In this document: in pieces, positions 54,401 to 64,000 of the stretch
Numbering within the stretch: position 1 is the stretch's first letter
How the letters are laid out: each line of letters begins with the position of its first letter
Assembly (NCBI GenBank): GCA_039090855.1
Contig: CM077002.1
Location: 82,154,194-82,218,193 of the forward strand
Reading direction: 5' to 3'
DNA from: Macrothele yani
Taxonomy: Eukaryota; Arthropoda; Arachnida; Araneae; Macrothelidae
Length of the DNA: 64,000 nt
Translations under genes and position numbers: made by a program
Notes under the pieces: generated by a model
Seen by the model: the letters and a program-made list of their open reading frames with translations, nothing else
Databases searched by the model: none
Told to the model about the DNA's origin: nothing

Positions 54401-55636
54401 TCAAACGAGGTCAGGCTCCATCATCTCTGATGAGGGTTCCCCCAGATCTGGAGGCGTGTGACCAGGGGCCAAGATGGAAGCATGCTTTGTCCCAAGTGTT
54501 TTAACGGAAGGCGCTCGGCGTTGAGTTGTTTGCTGAGATTTTTGAGGAGAAGAAACGTTCTTGTTGTCCTTGGCTTTGGTGTTTTTGCCAGAAGAAGTGG
54601 CCTGAGTTCCTTTGCTGGTGGTGGTGTGAGCACGCTTCGGCGAAGTGGTGGGTGCCGCTTTCAGACCCCTAGCTCGAGACTGGAGTGCCTCCAGCCCAGC
54701 TGCGATGATATTGTCCAGCTTGTATGGACATTTAGGGGGATCTGAATGTCTGTTTGAATGGCAACCGTAGATTTGGCAACCACTGCGGATGCATAAGATC
54801 GCCGATCAGAAGAAACAGGAACTACTCTCCTTCTGGCCTCAGGATAGGAAATATTTTCAACTGTTTTCAGCCTTTAGATTTCTTTCTCCTCCTTCCACTT
54901 GGGACAATCTCTGGCTGATGCTGCGTGTGAACCCTTGCAGTTCACACAAAACTCGGCCTCGGCCACACATTCTGGTAAAAGATGATCTGTGGCACCACAG
55001 CATCCACACCTAGAATTGCTCCCGCACGACTGCTGAGAATGGCCCTACGACTGGCACATAAAACATCTCAAAGGGTTAGGGATGTACGGACGTACCTCAA
55101 GGTGAAGATACACTGCCTTGATGGACGTAGGCAGGGAAGAGCTATCAAATGTTAAAATGATGTTGCGGGATGGGACGGACTGCCCATTTCGCCTAAAGAG
55201 TATAAGCCGCACACCCATAACGTGTTGACTCCTCAATTCTTCAAGTAATTCTTCCTCAGTACACTCAACGAGGTCCTGAGAGGAGACAACACCTCGAGAT
55301 GAATTTAAGTATCCATGAGGTGTTATTTTGACCGGAGTCTCAAGCAGCGTGGTAGTGTTAATATGTGTGGAACAGTAGGCCACAATGGACATTTCTACCA
55401 GAAGATCTCCAGATTGGAGCTTCTTTACGCTCTTAGAAGAGCTTGCTATGGATTGAAGTGCTTTATTTATTCCAAAATGGACTTTTGGCACTCAAAGGCT
55501 TTGAAGGGTCCAATGAGTGCACAAAAAAGAAACGAGCATTCGAACAATCAGGCACATGCTTTTTAGTGGAAGGAGCTAAGCCTTCCTCTATACCTCTTTT
55601 GGTTGTTGGTTCGTGGGAAACAGAATTAAGAGCCAT
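54401..55636 (-). pseudogene. I-clade ORF1, gag-like protein with zinc knuckles
   Basis: From an ATG at 55636: NSVSHEPTTKRGIEEGLAPS, FFFVHSLDPSKPLSAKSPF, then after a frame change NKALQSIASSSKSVKKLQSG and DLLVEMSIVAYCSTHINTTT. This is the RRM-like nucleic-acid-binding region of I-clade ORF1 proteins. CFMCQSxGHSQQSC is a CX2CX4HX4C knuckle with an in-frame TAG at the unlisted position. Further Cys-rich repeats follow (CGCCGATDHLLPEC; CVNCKGSHAASARDCPKW). The Ser/Thr/Lys-rich C-terminus ends at TGA 54403-54401. The product would bind the element RNA in the RNP. Confidence 0.75.
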
Positions 55637-56432
55637 GAAAAATGTTAAGAATTCATCCGCCGACTTCCCCACCCACAATCGAGCCCAACAAAGGAGAACC
55701 GGAGGTCCGCAAGCCCAAGTGGACACAGGACACGGCTCTAGGGATAGGAAGCGGATACAGCAAGTTGATAGGGCAGACATGCGCTCAGCGTGAACCCAGA
55801 CTTTCCCGTGCCTGGGGAACACACCTTTGGCATGCCCACCCTATCCCCAGACTCACCCTGTCATACGAAACGACAAGCCGTTAGAGGTCTGGGCTCCACT
55901 CAGCCACAGACCTCACTGACTAGGAGTGGGTTAGTTCCTAGCCGCCTGTTTAGGGTGAAGCAGGGGGCAAAGAGGAGTGTTGGCAACTGGCAACACCACC
56001 ACCCTGGCCTCCAGAAACCTCAGCCTCCTCTTTTGCACCTTACGAGTCACCGCACACAGCAAACGTGCAGGGAGGTCTAGCTAACCAGCTCGGAAAAACA
56101 AAAAAAAGAACATAAAATGGAGATGATAGAAAAGAAAAAGAGAAACTAAAATCCAGAGCTGGTGCATAATCACAACCTCAGCAACCTACAACTGAGGCGG
56201 GTGCATGTCAAGTGAAAAAACAAAAAACATAAAAAATGCGAAAATCATCACAGATAGTACATGTCGGCTCGGGCTGTGGGGACACCATCTCCCAGCAGCT
56301 GGATGAACAGCTGTCCCTTCGGTGATGTAATCGTACAAGACGAAAAAGCAAGATGTTCCGTCACAAGGTCAGCTCGGGCCGTGGGGGCACCGCTCCCCAA
56401 ATAACTGGAAAACCAGTTATCCCCGTGCGGGG
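55637..56432 (-). promoter_or_regulatory. 5' untranslated region of the I-clade LINE
   Basis: Non-coding leader. It contains two diverged copies of a motif read on the plus strand as GCTCGGGC(T/C)GTGGGG(A/G)CACC (about 56267-56330 and 56371-56430). Repeated 5' units can carry internal promoters in I-clade elements; a promoter role here is inferred. Confidence 0.4.
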
Positions 56433-56446
56433 CCAGATTACCTGTG

Positions 56447-56550
56447 ACAACATGGTTATAAAAGTTATCAAAAAAAAAATATTGTTTCCTGGTATGAAGA
56501 ACATTTACAGCTCAGATCAGCCAGGTTTTTAAGAGGGGCATGTGATTTAT
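56447..56550 (-). pseudogene. Second Penelope-like RT, part 1
   Basis: Minus-strand sequence encoding AVNVLHTRKQYFFF-like residues and FYNHVVTG immediately before the LINE insertion. It continues in NLDFIDNPNLRKLLGFG beyond 53438. This fixes the LINE as an insertion in the Penelope. Confidence 0.65.
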
Positions 56551-56721
56551 AATTTTTTGACATCAGAACCCAAGGTCTTAACATATTTAAGCTTATATGT
56601 TAAAGGGTGGTTTTTTTTTTTTTTCAGTAAATTTTTTAAGGTTTTTTACTTTTTATTCTGGGGGTTGTTTTTGGGTGTTTAAGGGATTGGAGTGTATCTG
56701 GCCGTGTTTAGGATGGGTCTC

Positions 56722-56753
<32 letters not shown>

Positions 56754-57248
56754 ATTTGCATACTTTTACTTTCATAATTTTTCTTTTCTGTAATTTTTTT
56801 GTTCTTGTTGTTGCTGTTAACGGTAGGCTCGTTGCCACAATGTAGCAGACTTGATTCGCGCAGAAACCCACACTTTTTAGGTCTCTATAGAGGTAAGATG
56901 GGTGATGTCCATTCCTGGCCTTTGACAAAGCCACGGAGAACAGCCTACCATAGCTCTATATCCCTCTCTTCTTCTCCTTGTGGTCGGTAGCGTTTTTGGT
57001 CTTGCAAATTTGCATTTACCTCTTCAATATTAAGGTGATTTCTGTATATATATATAATATATTTTTATTTTTTATTTTATTATTTTTTGTTGTTGTAGTT
57101 TCTGCTTTGTTAGTTATATATATATATAGTCCCTCTTTTGAGATATGCAACCTTGAAATCTGCAAAAGTTGAAAATTTTCAACTTTGAGGGGGGAGCTGG
57201 AAGGGGACCAAACCCAGACTTTTCCATAGCTGAAAACTAAGCCATAGT
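56551..57248. other. Low-complexity T-rich interval
   Basis: Contains a T run of about 23-25 at 56721-56745 and (AT)n stretches near 57045-57130. Frames here are low-complexity translations. No gene. Confidence 0.5.
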
Positions 57249-60200
57249 CAGACCTGCCAGGTTTTACGGTTTACCCGTAAAATTTACGAAAATGTAACTT
57301 GTTTTACGGTTTACAGGCAAAATGCTAATTTTACGGATTTGGCAATTCTCAGAGATTTTTTCTCTTTTTCTGACGATTTTGCACCCACTATTAAAACCTT
57401 TTTTTTAAACTTAATCCATTCAAAGTAAAGTGCCGATGTAAGTTACGAATAAGTTTTTAGTTACATGTGTTTATTTGGGAACATTTTGCTGCCGTTTACC
57501 CACGTTTTAGGTTATTGTTTTGCCTTTTTTTAAACACTAGAACACCAACCAGCTGGGCTTATTTAACCTTCCATTTGGCTCTCTTCCTCTCTTGTGCACG
57601 CTGTTTCCCCCCGCCTTTCTTTTCAGATCATGCATTGTTCATCTCCCGAGTCGCAACTTCTCAGAAGGCCAGCGTGGGGTGTGTCCGCGTTGGAGCAGGT
57701 GTCTTTTATCTTTATTCCTCCCAGTTCGAAATGCTATCTCAGAACGTAGTTATCGTAGAAAAAAAAAATTCCAACGGATTTTAAATCTGTGGAATTTTTA
57801 ACCCCACATCGATACCCAACATGACGAAATTAAGCAAAAACTGCCAGTTTTGTGAAATTAAAAATGCATTGGGGCATGCATGGTTCCGTAACTTCTTTGG
57901 CAATAAATTTGACCTAACGAAAGAATGCTACTATAAGAGGAAGTTTAAAAAAAAAAAAAGTAAGTCCAATGTTCATTCGAGCCAGTGCTGCTCCAGCAAT
58001 GATTTATTTTGCTGGTCCGTTAATCAGTAAGTTTTCTACGCTTTCGCTTTCGAACCGTGCTTTGTTCATCGCTCGGTAACGTTCATAAAAATGTCTTGGC
58101 TTGATTCAATGAAATTAATATGTTGGGGTACATACTAATTCATCTAATCCTTATTGAAAATGGTCAAAGGTAAGGTCAAGACGTAGGAGCGGGATTCATT
58201 CTTCCGCCCTTTTGCGTGATGACTTGCGTAAAATCAAAGCATGATTGTGATGAAGTTTGGGTATGCTGTTCAGCACCCATAGTGGACCTATCATATTAAA
58301 AATAGTTGCTATCAGCATTCACGGGGACAGTGTAGTAGTAGCACATGCGCAAGATTTGTTCGCTCGCGTTTCAGAATTTTAGCACAATATCTTCCGTGGA
58401 AATTGACCGATTTGGATAGAATTTTTAATTATAAAATGACGCGTGTGTGGCAGCTTTTTAATTTAGAAATTAACGGGCACAAAAAATGTTCTATAATAAA
58501 GCAAAAACACGCAAAATATCAATTAATTCATACTAAGGGATTCGTAAAGCAAACAGTAAAGTATCGGGGAGAACACTGTTGCTTTTGCAAACCCACACTT
58601 TTTTGTAGGTATGGAATTTTGGGCTTTCAGTAAACAACTCTGAATTTTAAAATATCCGGATTTTGACAGCACGAGTTTAATCTAGAGAGGAAGTGGATTT
58701 TTTTTATCTGTTTGAAAAAAAAAGCGCCATTGGCTTTGTAATTTCTATCAAACCGAATTGAATTGTGTGATATTTAGAGATTTTCATTTTCTAAAACAGT
58801 ACGTGTATTCTACAGTTTGTCATGTTAGGCCATTTTTTTTTATTTTTTATTTTTTGCAGAGACATAAGATCGGAGTTAAAATCCCGGTTCAAACGTTTTA
58901 TGCCGTGGTTACGCCGCCACAAAGGGAGCAGGGGACGAGATGGGGAGGATGTCACCGACGAAGTGGTTGTATCGTTCCAGTTACGCCTGATGTAAAAGAC
59001 AGTTGGTTTTGTTCCGGCAAAACAATTGTGTTAGTTTACTGCAGGAGAGGGGTTGGTTCAGACGTTGATGGGCCCAGATTGTTTTTAAAAGGAATGACTA
59101 GAGAAGCTCTATTCGGTAAGATGAAGGGAGGGGGAGGACAGGAAGAGAAGACAGAACTTTATTATAAAATAAGTGCCATTTGGAAGTATAACGGATGCCG
59201 CTAAAGGGATCGGATTTAGTAAAAGACAAGGCATCGATCCGCCTGTGAGGAATGAAGGGGAGGGAGGGGACGAAATCAAGGAAATGACATTCGTAACTAA
59301 AGCCTAAACCTTTGTTTCTAGATGAAAGAACCTCTCAGTTGCTCTCTGCTTTCCTACCTGACCAGCTCGAATCGGATAACTCTGTAATCAGTATTTTTTC
59401 CTCTACTATAGCAGTTTTTACTTACATCCCCCCCCCCCCGAGTGGTAATAAATTTAGTATTAGTGATTCGCTATGAGCAGCAACATAAAAGGGGAAAAAA
59501 AGTACTATAAAATATTCTGTGATTCGTATTCTGCGGAATTCCCGTGTATTGCGAAATCTTCAAGAAAGGAAAATATGCGTTTCGCGCTATGTGCCGATGT
59601 AATTTCAACATTTCGCATGGTGGAAGGAATGATATTACAAATCATATTTCTAGTGACAAGCATAAATATAACATTGACTGCGTGGAAAAAAAAATAACGA
59701 AATTAACTTCCTTTGTTAAAAGTTATAATGAACTCTATGCAATTCGTACAAAATGTTTGTTCACTTCATTTTTAGTTGAACATAATTTACCAGTTAGTGT
59801 CTCTCAGTCACTCTTACTTATTTAATTTTTTTATTTGACTGTCTCATCGTCCGTGTCTCCGTAAGATAAAAACCTAACATGAAAATAGTTCGTTTCTGAA
59901 AATATTTTAGTATGTTTCATGACGGCGTGGGACACGATCCCATTGAAAGGGTAGAACATCCTTCCCTTTAGATGCAAACTTCTGTAAAAGTAAATTTTTA
60001 TCACTTTATAGGTCATAATGATAGCATAGTAATGAGAAATTATGTATAGAATTTATTTTAATCGATATGAATGTGCCAATAAATTTAAACATCTGTAGAC
60101 ACTTCAATTAAAAGTTGATGGTTCATTTGGGTAACATCGTTTTTTAAATCGATATGTTTGGTACATTTAATCAATATGCGCAACAAGTAATTTAATCGAA

Positions 60201-60278
60201 TATATCGATTAAAATTTTTCATCGAATATATCGATTAATTTTTTTACGGATTTCTGTTTCTGAAAGTTGGCAGGTCTG
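57249..60278 (+). mobile_element. hAT-like transposon with CAGACCTGCCA ends and 6-bp TSD
   Basis: 3030 bp. Inverted ends are CAGACCTGCCAGG on the left and CAGACCTGCCAAC on the right, flanked by a perfect CATAGT (57243-57248, 60279-60284). Subterminal TTTTACGG(TTT) motifs repeat several times near the left end. It is the longer relative of the element at 41686-42807. The right subterminal region is rich in AATCGATAT motifs. Confidence 0.85.
59473..59825 (+). pseudogene. BED-type zinc-finger N-terminus of a hAT transposase
   Basis: Two overlapping frames together give KKYYKIFCDSYSAEFPCI, then CEIFKKGKYAFRAMCRCNFN and ISHGGRNDITNHISSDKHK. That contains the Cys pair and His pair (CRC...HISSDKH) of the BED-like finger, with the HGGxNDIxxH core common in one hAT branch. 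A frame change lies near 59545. The segment continues FVKSYNELYAIRTKCLFTSF and stops at 59823. No catalytic core was found downstream, so the element is non-autonomous now. The 148-codon frame at 58758-59204 upstream is unrecognised. Confidence 0.65.
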
Positions 60279-60284
60279 CATAGT

Positions 60285-61969
60285 TATTACACAAAAATTC
60301 CCAATTTGGGGTTCCAACTCCCAGTCATCTTAACAGTCCATCAAAAATGGTGATTTATATGCTTGCTAGTATTGCAGGTTTCAATGCCATTTTAAGGAAG
60401 GTTAAAAAAAATATTTTCTATCATTTCTATACATTTTCTGTAAGCCTAAAATGTCCTCTTTAAGGCAGTGAAAACCATAACTTTTGACCTACAATAAGAG
60501 GAAAGCAATTGTCTTTTTTCAAAATTATTGTGAGGCTATATATTGACCTAGAGCAGAAAAGAAAAATGAACCTATATCCAGGATAGTGGCACATATAAAT
60601 AAAATAATTGTTTTGAGCTACTCACCAATAAGGTTAAACTATGGGGAGAAGGGGGGAGGGGCAGGTGTATAAAATGGTCGAAGCAAAACGAATTGCTTCT
60701 TTTGACAATAGTTTTGTTTTGCCCTCCGTTACCGTGAAAGCCTGGAAATTATTTTCAACTCAATGACTTGCAATTCCGAATCTCCTCTCTACATTCCGAT
60801 GATCTGGAGATCAATTCTAAGTTTTGGCAACAAAAATAGGAAAAATTCAAATGTCGAATCTGGCAACAAAAATAGGAAAAATTCAAATGTCAAATTTGGC
60901 AACAATCTTAGTCTTCCATTGGCGTGATGAAGACCTAAGATAAGGTCGAAAGCTTCCAACTTACGAACTTTTTGTAAAAGTTTTCATTTAACGTAACTAG
61001 CATGATCAAGTTACCTTTATTTGTTAATATTGTTACGTGTTTTGTCCATCATCGTCATGGTCAAGCAACCACTTAATCACTTAATTAAAAAATTGGGTAA
61101 TATGTCGGAATGTTCCATATATAAAAAACACGTCATTCTGGATATTTTTTTCCTCACCAAAATTGTGAATTACCCAAAGTATATTTTTCTCCTGCTGAAA
61201 GGTTATGTTATAATACACACATGAAAATACTTTTAGCAAATTTGAAGTGGGGGCTCATTTTGAAAAAGATTGTTTTGTTTAACAAAAATGTTGCCTTATT
61301 GTTTTATGTCTTTTGTCATTAAATTAAAAAAGAAGTGTTCTTTTAATTCTAAAAATGTGCAGAAACAAGTTGTTCCCAAATGTATGGATCCTGCAGATCA
61401 TAAATTTAAGAAAAAAATTATGTGGCTGCAACAGTTAGTTGTGAAGTTATGGAATTTTTTGTCCTACAGTGTAGTTGTGAAAACTCACAGCATGAAAACT
61501 TTAAAAGGCAGAGTGCTACCCAATTTTCAAAGTGTCATTACTCCAGATCTACTGGACTGACTGACCTAAAATTTAAACAAGTTTCATACCTCACCAGCAC
61601 AATACTTTGTGCCAATTTTCACAAAAATCTGAGATGGGTAGGTGACATACCCTGGATGATATGACATGAAATGACCCTGTACTGCACTGTCCTTGCTGTT
61701 TTGTGAGTGAAAATGTGTGAACAGTTCACTCACCAAGCCACCATTCTGACATGCTGCACATTTGTAATATCATTCAAGTTGAACAGTAGGAGTGGTAAAA
61801 ATTTAAAACAATACGAGTAGAAAAAATTACTGCTGCTTACTTACGAGAAGCAGTAGTAATTTTTTCATGACATGATCACTGTACTAAAAAAAAAAAAGCC
61901 CTCATAAAAATGAAAAATATTAAATAGCAAATCTTTTAACAAAAAAGTTACAGATGCCACAATACTAAC
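60285..61969. other. Intron sequence, no gene recognised
   Basis: AT-rich. A 40-bp local duplication (GGCAACAAAAATAGGAAAAA TTCAAATGTC) occurs at about 60825-60892. Short frames at 61021-61664 are unassigned. Confidence 0.4.
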
Positions 61970-62026
61970 CTCTGCCATCATTAGAGTGCTTTGCCAGCTC
62001 ATATTCTTTGTGAATGCTTCTCCATG
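61970..62026 (-). CDS. Internal exon of the unidentified minus-strand host gene
   Basis: On the minus strand, a pyrimidine-rich acceptor (TTTTATCTTTTTCAAAG) is followed by 57 bp and the donor GAG|GTTAGT. After two bases finishing a codon, 18 codons are open: WRSIHKEYELAKHSNDGR. One base (G) is left over, exactly what the terminal exon at 19475 needs. The other two frames do not give a matching phase with that exon's open frame. Short as it is, exon structure, phase and amino-acid composition agree. The intron between the two would be about 42.5 kb and hold most of the transposons described. Further upstream exons were not found in the window. Confidence 0.55.
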
Positions 62027-62512
62027 CTTTGAAAAAGATAAAACATAAATTAGGATAACATTCTCACCACAAAATTACATCAAAATAAAGCATTTAATTA
62101 AATCTATCATGCAGGAAATGACCCTGTTATTTTTTTTCTAGACATATGCACATTAACAAATGGTACTCAAATATAGTAAAATACTTAATTCATTCTTTTT
62201 CAGAATGTTATTTCTATAAAAATTAGTGATACTTTCTAATTAACAGGGACCTTCTATAATGAGAATTGTTTATTTGAAAAAGCGACGCACCGGAGGCAGC
62301 ACACCAAAACATGACATCACAGCAAATGGAAAATGATGACATGCTTAACAGCAATCATTTGTAGAATAACTTTTAACATAGTTCCCACTCTTTTTCCACC
62401 AAAAAAATCAAGGAATTTTCCAAGACTTTTCAAGGACTCACAAAAATCTTCAAGACTATATTTGTGCCCAATAAGAACTATCATGAAACACCAAAATATG
62501 CTATGAACAGTC

Positions 62513-62599
<87 letters not shown>

Positions 62600-63078
62600 C
62601 TGTGAAAACCTTGTACTTAATAACAAAGGCTGGGAGCAGCCTGGCAAAATGTATGAAATTTAAAGAACACACAACACAGAGACAAAATTTGATTACTCAA
62701 GAAATACTGAGTTTTTGTAATTATAAATTTCACAAATTTTAGTATGCACTGTAATTTAAGGAATCGTTTTCAATTTTTAAGAAATGCACTGTAAATTGAA
62801 AGCATATTAGCACAGTATTATTTAAATAATTTGGATTTAAGGATATATACTGGAACAAAAAGTTCACTGTTTTAAGTCATTTAGAAGATAGTCTTATCTT
62901 ACATGAAATGCTTTGTAGCTCTAAAGGTTTTTTTTTTCTTTTGAAGTTGTTCCAAAGCTGATTGACTGTGTAAGGTATATTTCCTGTTTTCTCAGTTCTT
63001 TCTCTCAATTAATCAGCAGATGGCTGGAGATTAACCACAGCTTCCCATACACGAGCATTTGTGTCTTCAAATGTGTTA
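62027..63078. other. Non-coding interval with microsatellite
   Basis: Apart from the CT/CA microsatellite, AT-rich sequence. A segment at about 62385-62450 (CCAAGACTTTTCAAGGACTC) resembles the subterminal parts of CAGGGTTCCCACTC-type elements. Confidence 0.4.
62518..62597. repeat. (CT)n(CA)n compound microsatellite
   Basis: About 31 bp of CT followed by about 49 bp of CA, uninterrupted. Confidence 0.95.
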
Positions 63079-63635
63079 CCGTAATTTTGGGTAAATAAGA
63101 CGCACTGGCGTATATGTCGCAGCGATAGAAAAAGGGGTGGAATGAAAAAAAAATCACCAGAAACGACGCACCTTCGCCGTAAGGTGGGGTAGTACCACGG
63201 CGGAGTCTTGAAAACATTACGTAGATAAAAATATAGTACCTGATCTTTCAAACAAAATAAAAAAAAATATCAATTAAACAATATTAAATCTTAAGGATAA
63301 CACTTACATTACTACCTATTTTATAAAAATTTACTCGACGAATTCATAAAGCGCTTAAACCAATTATAAAACATTTATACCTCAAGAATTTTAAAAAATA
63401 CACGCACAACATTCTGAAAATATCTGGTACACATAGTTTTTCAATCAAAATCAGAAACTTCACTGTCCGAATTAAAAAGTTTAAAAAGTTCATCACCTAA
63501 AAAAACTTCGGGTCGTCCACATAACTTTCGCCGTCTTCTGGCATTTCACCGCAGTTTTTAGAAATAATGTGTGCTTCAGTGAAATGTTTTTCCAAATTCC
63601 AGGATTTAAAAAAACATTTATTTACCATTAGCTTA
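63079..63635 (-). mobile_element. Pogo-like transposon, copy 2 (one end only)
   Basis: It starts CCGTAATTTTGGGTAAATAA after a TA and is colinear with 34638-35219, including a degraded version of the fused reading frame. It breaks off at TTACCATTAGCTTA, where a different sequence begins; the other end is missing or beyond the window. Confidence 0.8.
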
Positions 63636-64000
63636 AGGTGGACGTTAAGTAATTTTGCTTCCTATACTTGCAATGAAAAACTTCCGTACACATTTTCTTC
63701 ACAATTAATGCGTTTCCAAGGATGAAAATTTGAACATCGATTAGAATAGCTTCATTTTATAACTTGGAATATTTAATATTTTCTAAAACATAACTATAAT
63801 TATGCAATCCAACATTTCTTTGTCTACTGACGTCATCAAAGTACAGGTTGCACCATCTTGTTTCTGGTTTCAACACCACCAAAGGAAAAATTATTGATTT
63901 TTAACATAATTATGGTTATGTTTTAGAAAATATTAAGTATTCCAAGTTATAATATGAAGTTATTTTAATTGATGTTCAAATTTTCATTCTTGGGAACACA
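63636..64000. mobile_element. Start of a foldback-type element cut by the window edge
   Basis: Inverted arms of about 90 bp: CCAAGGATGAAAATTTGAAC at 63716 onward pairs with the complement of the sequence ending CATTCTTGGG at about 63993. The spacer is about 100 bp. The sequence left of the first arm (63636-63715) probably has its partner beyond 64000. Confidence 0.65.

Larger units (their letters stand above)
53452..56432 (-). mobile_element. I-clade LINE, both ends intact, RT deleted
   Basis: A 2981-bp minus-strand element flanked by the perfect 14-bp duplication CCAGATTACCTGTG (53438-53451, 56433-56446). The 3' end is (CCAA)n on the minus strand. The 5' part contains ORF1 with zinc knuckles; ORF2 is internally deleted. 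It sits between the codons for NHVVTG and NLDFIDNP of the second Penelope. Confidence 0.9.

Noticed and set aside
58758..59204. 148-codon frame in the 57-60 kb hAT
   Set aside because: No recognisable motif; the GGGG-rich, Arg-rich composition looks like chance opening in a transposon interior. Not called a gene.
63005..63078. Minus-strand frame FEDTNARVWEAVVNLQPSAD next to the pogo copy
   Set aside because: It looks somewhat coding, but the upstream part lies in a transposon and no splice donor follows. I could not tie it to the minus-strand gene.

Overview
The window is animal nuclear DNA, most likely from an arthropod. It is AT-rich, has introns with canonical splice sites, and is dominated by transposable elements of metazoan type: RTE-like and I-clade LINEs, Penelope, Tc1, mariner, Tigger/pogo, several hAT lineages and a THAP/P-like element. 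No prokaryotic operons, CRISPR arrays, rRNA genes or functional tRNA genes were seen. Species cannot be named from sequence alone.

Host genes are only glimpsed. A plus-strand terminal exon at 4485-4640 encodes a transmembrane tail with a C-terminal KKXX signal; it resembles PIGX. A minus-strand gene contributes an internal exon at 62026-61970 and a terminal exon at 19475-19407. Their phases join exactly, so about 42.5 kb of the window (19.48-61.97 kb) appears to be the last intron of that gene, and the two genes converge on each other. All other recognisable coding sequence is transposon-derived and broken.

Layout. 1-2.9 kb: RTE-like LINE interrupted by a Tc1 element. 3.4-4.0 kb: 3' end of a second LINE, minus strand. 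4.8-9.5 kb: a hAT (GTF2IRD2/Charlie8-like) carrying a THAP/P-like element, which itself carries a 1.2 kb palindrome. 9.6-10.1 kb: a dimer of a roughly 310-340 bp repeat. 10.1-13.1 kb: the longest LINE copy, from its endonuclease to its (ATGT)n tail. 13.3-14.5 kb: Tc1 (DD34E). 14.9-17.1 kb: Tigger. 20.1-21.4 kb: LINE fragment plus a 6-bp-TSD hAT. 22.5-27.0 kb: a Penelope head-to-head palindrome inside a hAT shell. 27.1-30.8 kb: SINE and LINE fragments in both orientations. 30.9-33.4 kb: a dead copy of a large arthropod multicopy gene family, split by a LINE. 33.5-34.3 kb: DUF659-type hAT remnant. 34.6-35.8 kb: pogo-like deletion derivative. 37.6-38.4 kb: a second repeat dimer. 38.6-39.8 kb: mariner. 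41.5-44.2 kb: a foldback palindrome carrying two insertions. 44.3-45.7 kb: Tc1. 45.8-47.4 kb and 48.0-51.7 kb: hATs with 6-bp TSDs. 51.9-56.6 kb: hAT remnant and a second Penelope, the latter split by an internally deleted full-ended I-clade LINE. 57.2-60.3 kb: another 6-bp-TSD hAT. 63.1-64 kb: a second pogo-like copy and the start of a foldback element.

The most informative signal is the nesting. Intact homologous copies, or the opposite palindrome arm, preserve the empty target sites. Target-site duplication lengths can therefore be read directly: TA for Tc1, Tigger and pogo; 6 bp and 5 bp for two hAT-like groups; 12-14 bp for an I-clade LINE. I found no convincing new molecular system. The unusual items are the hAT groups with non-8-bp duplications, Tc1 transposases with a short catalytic spacing, and the palindromic Penelope.
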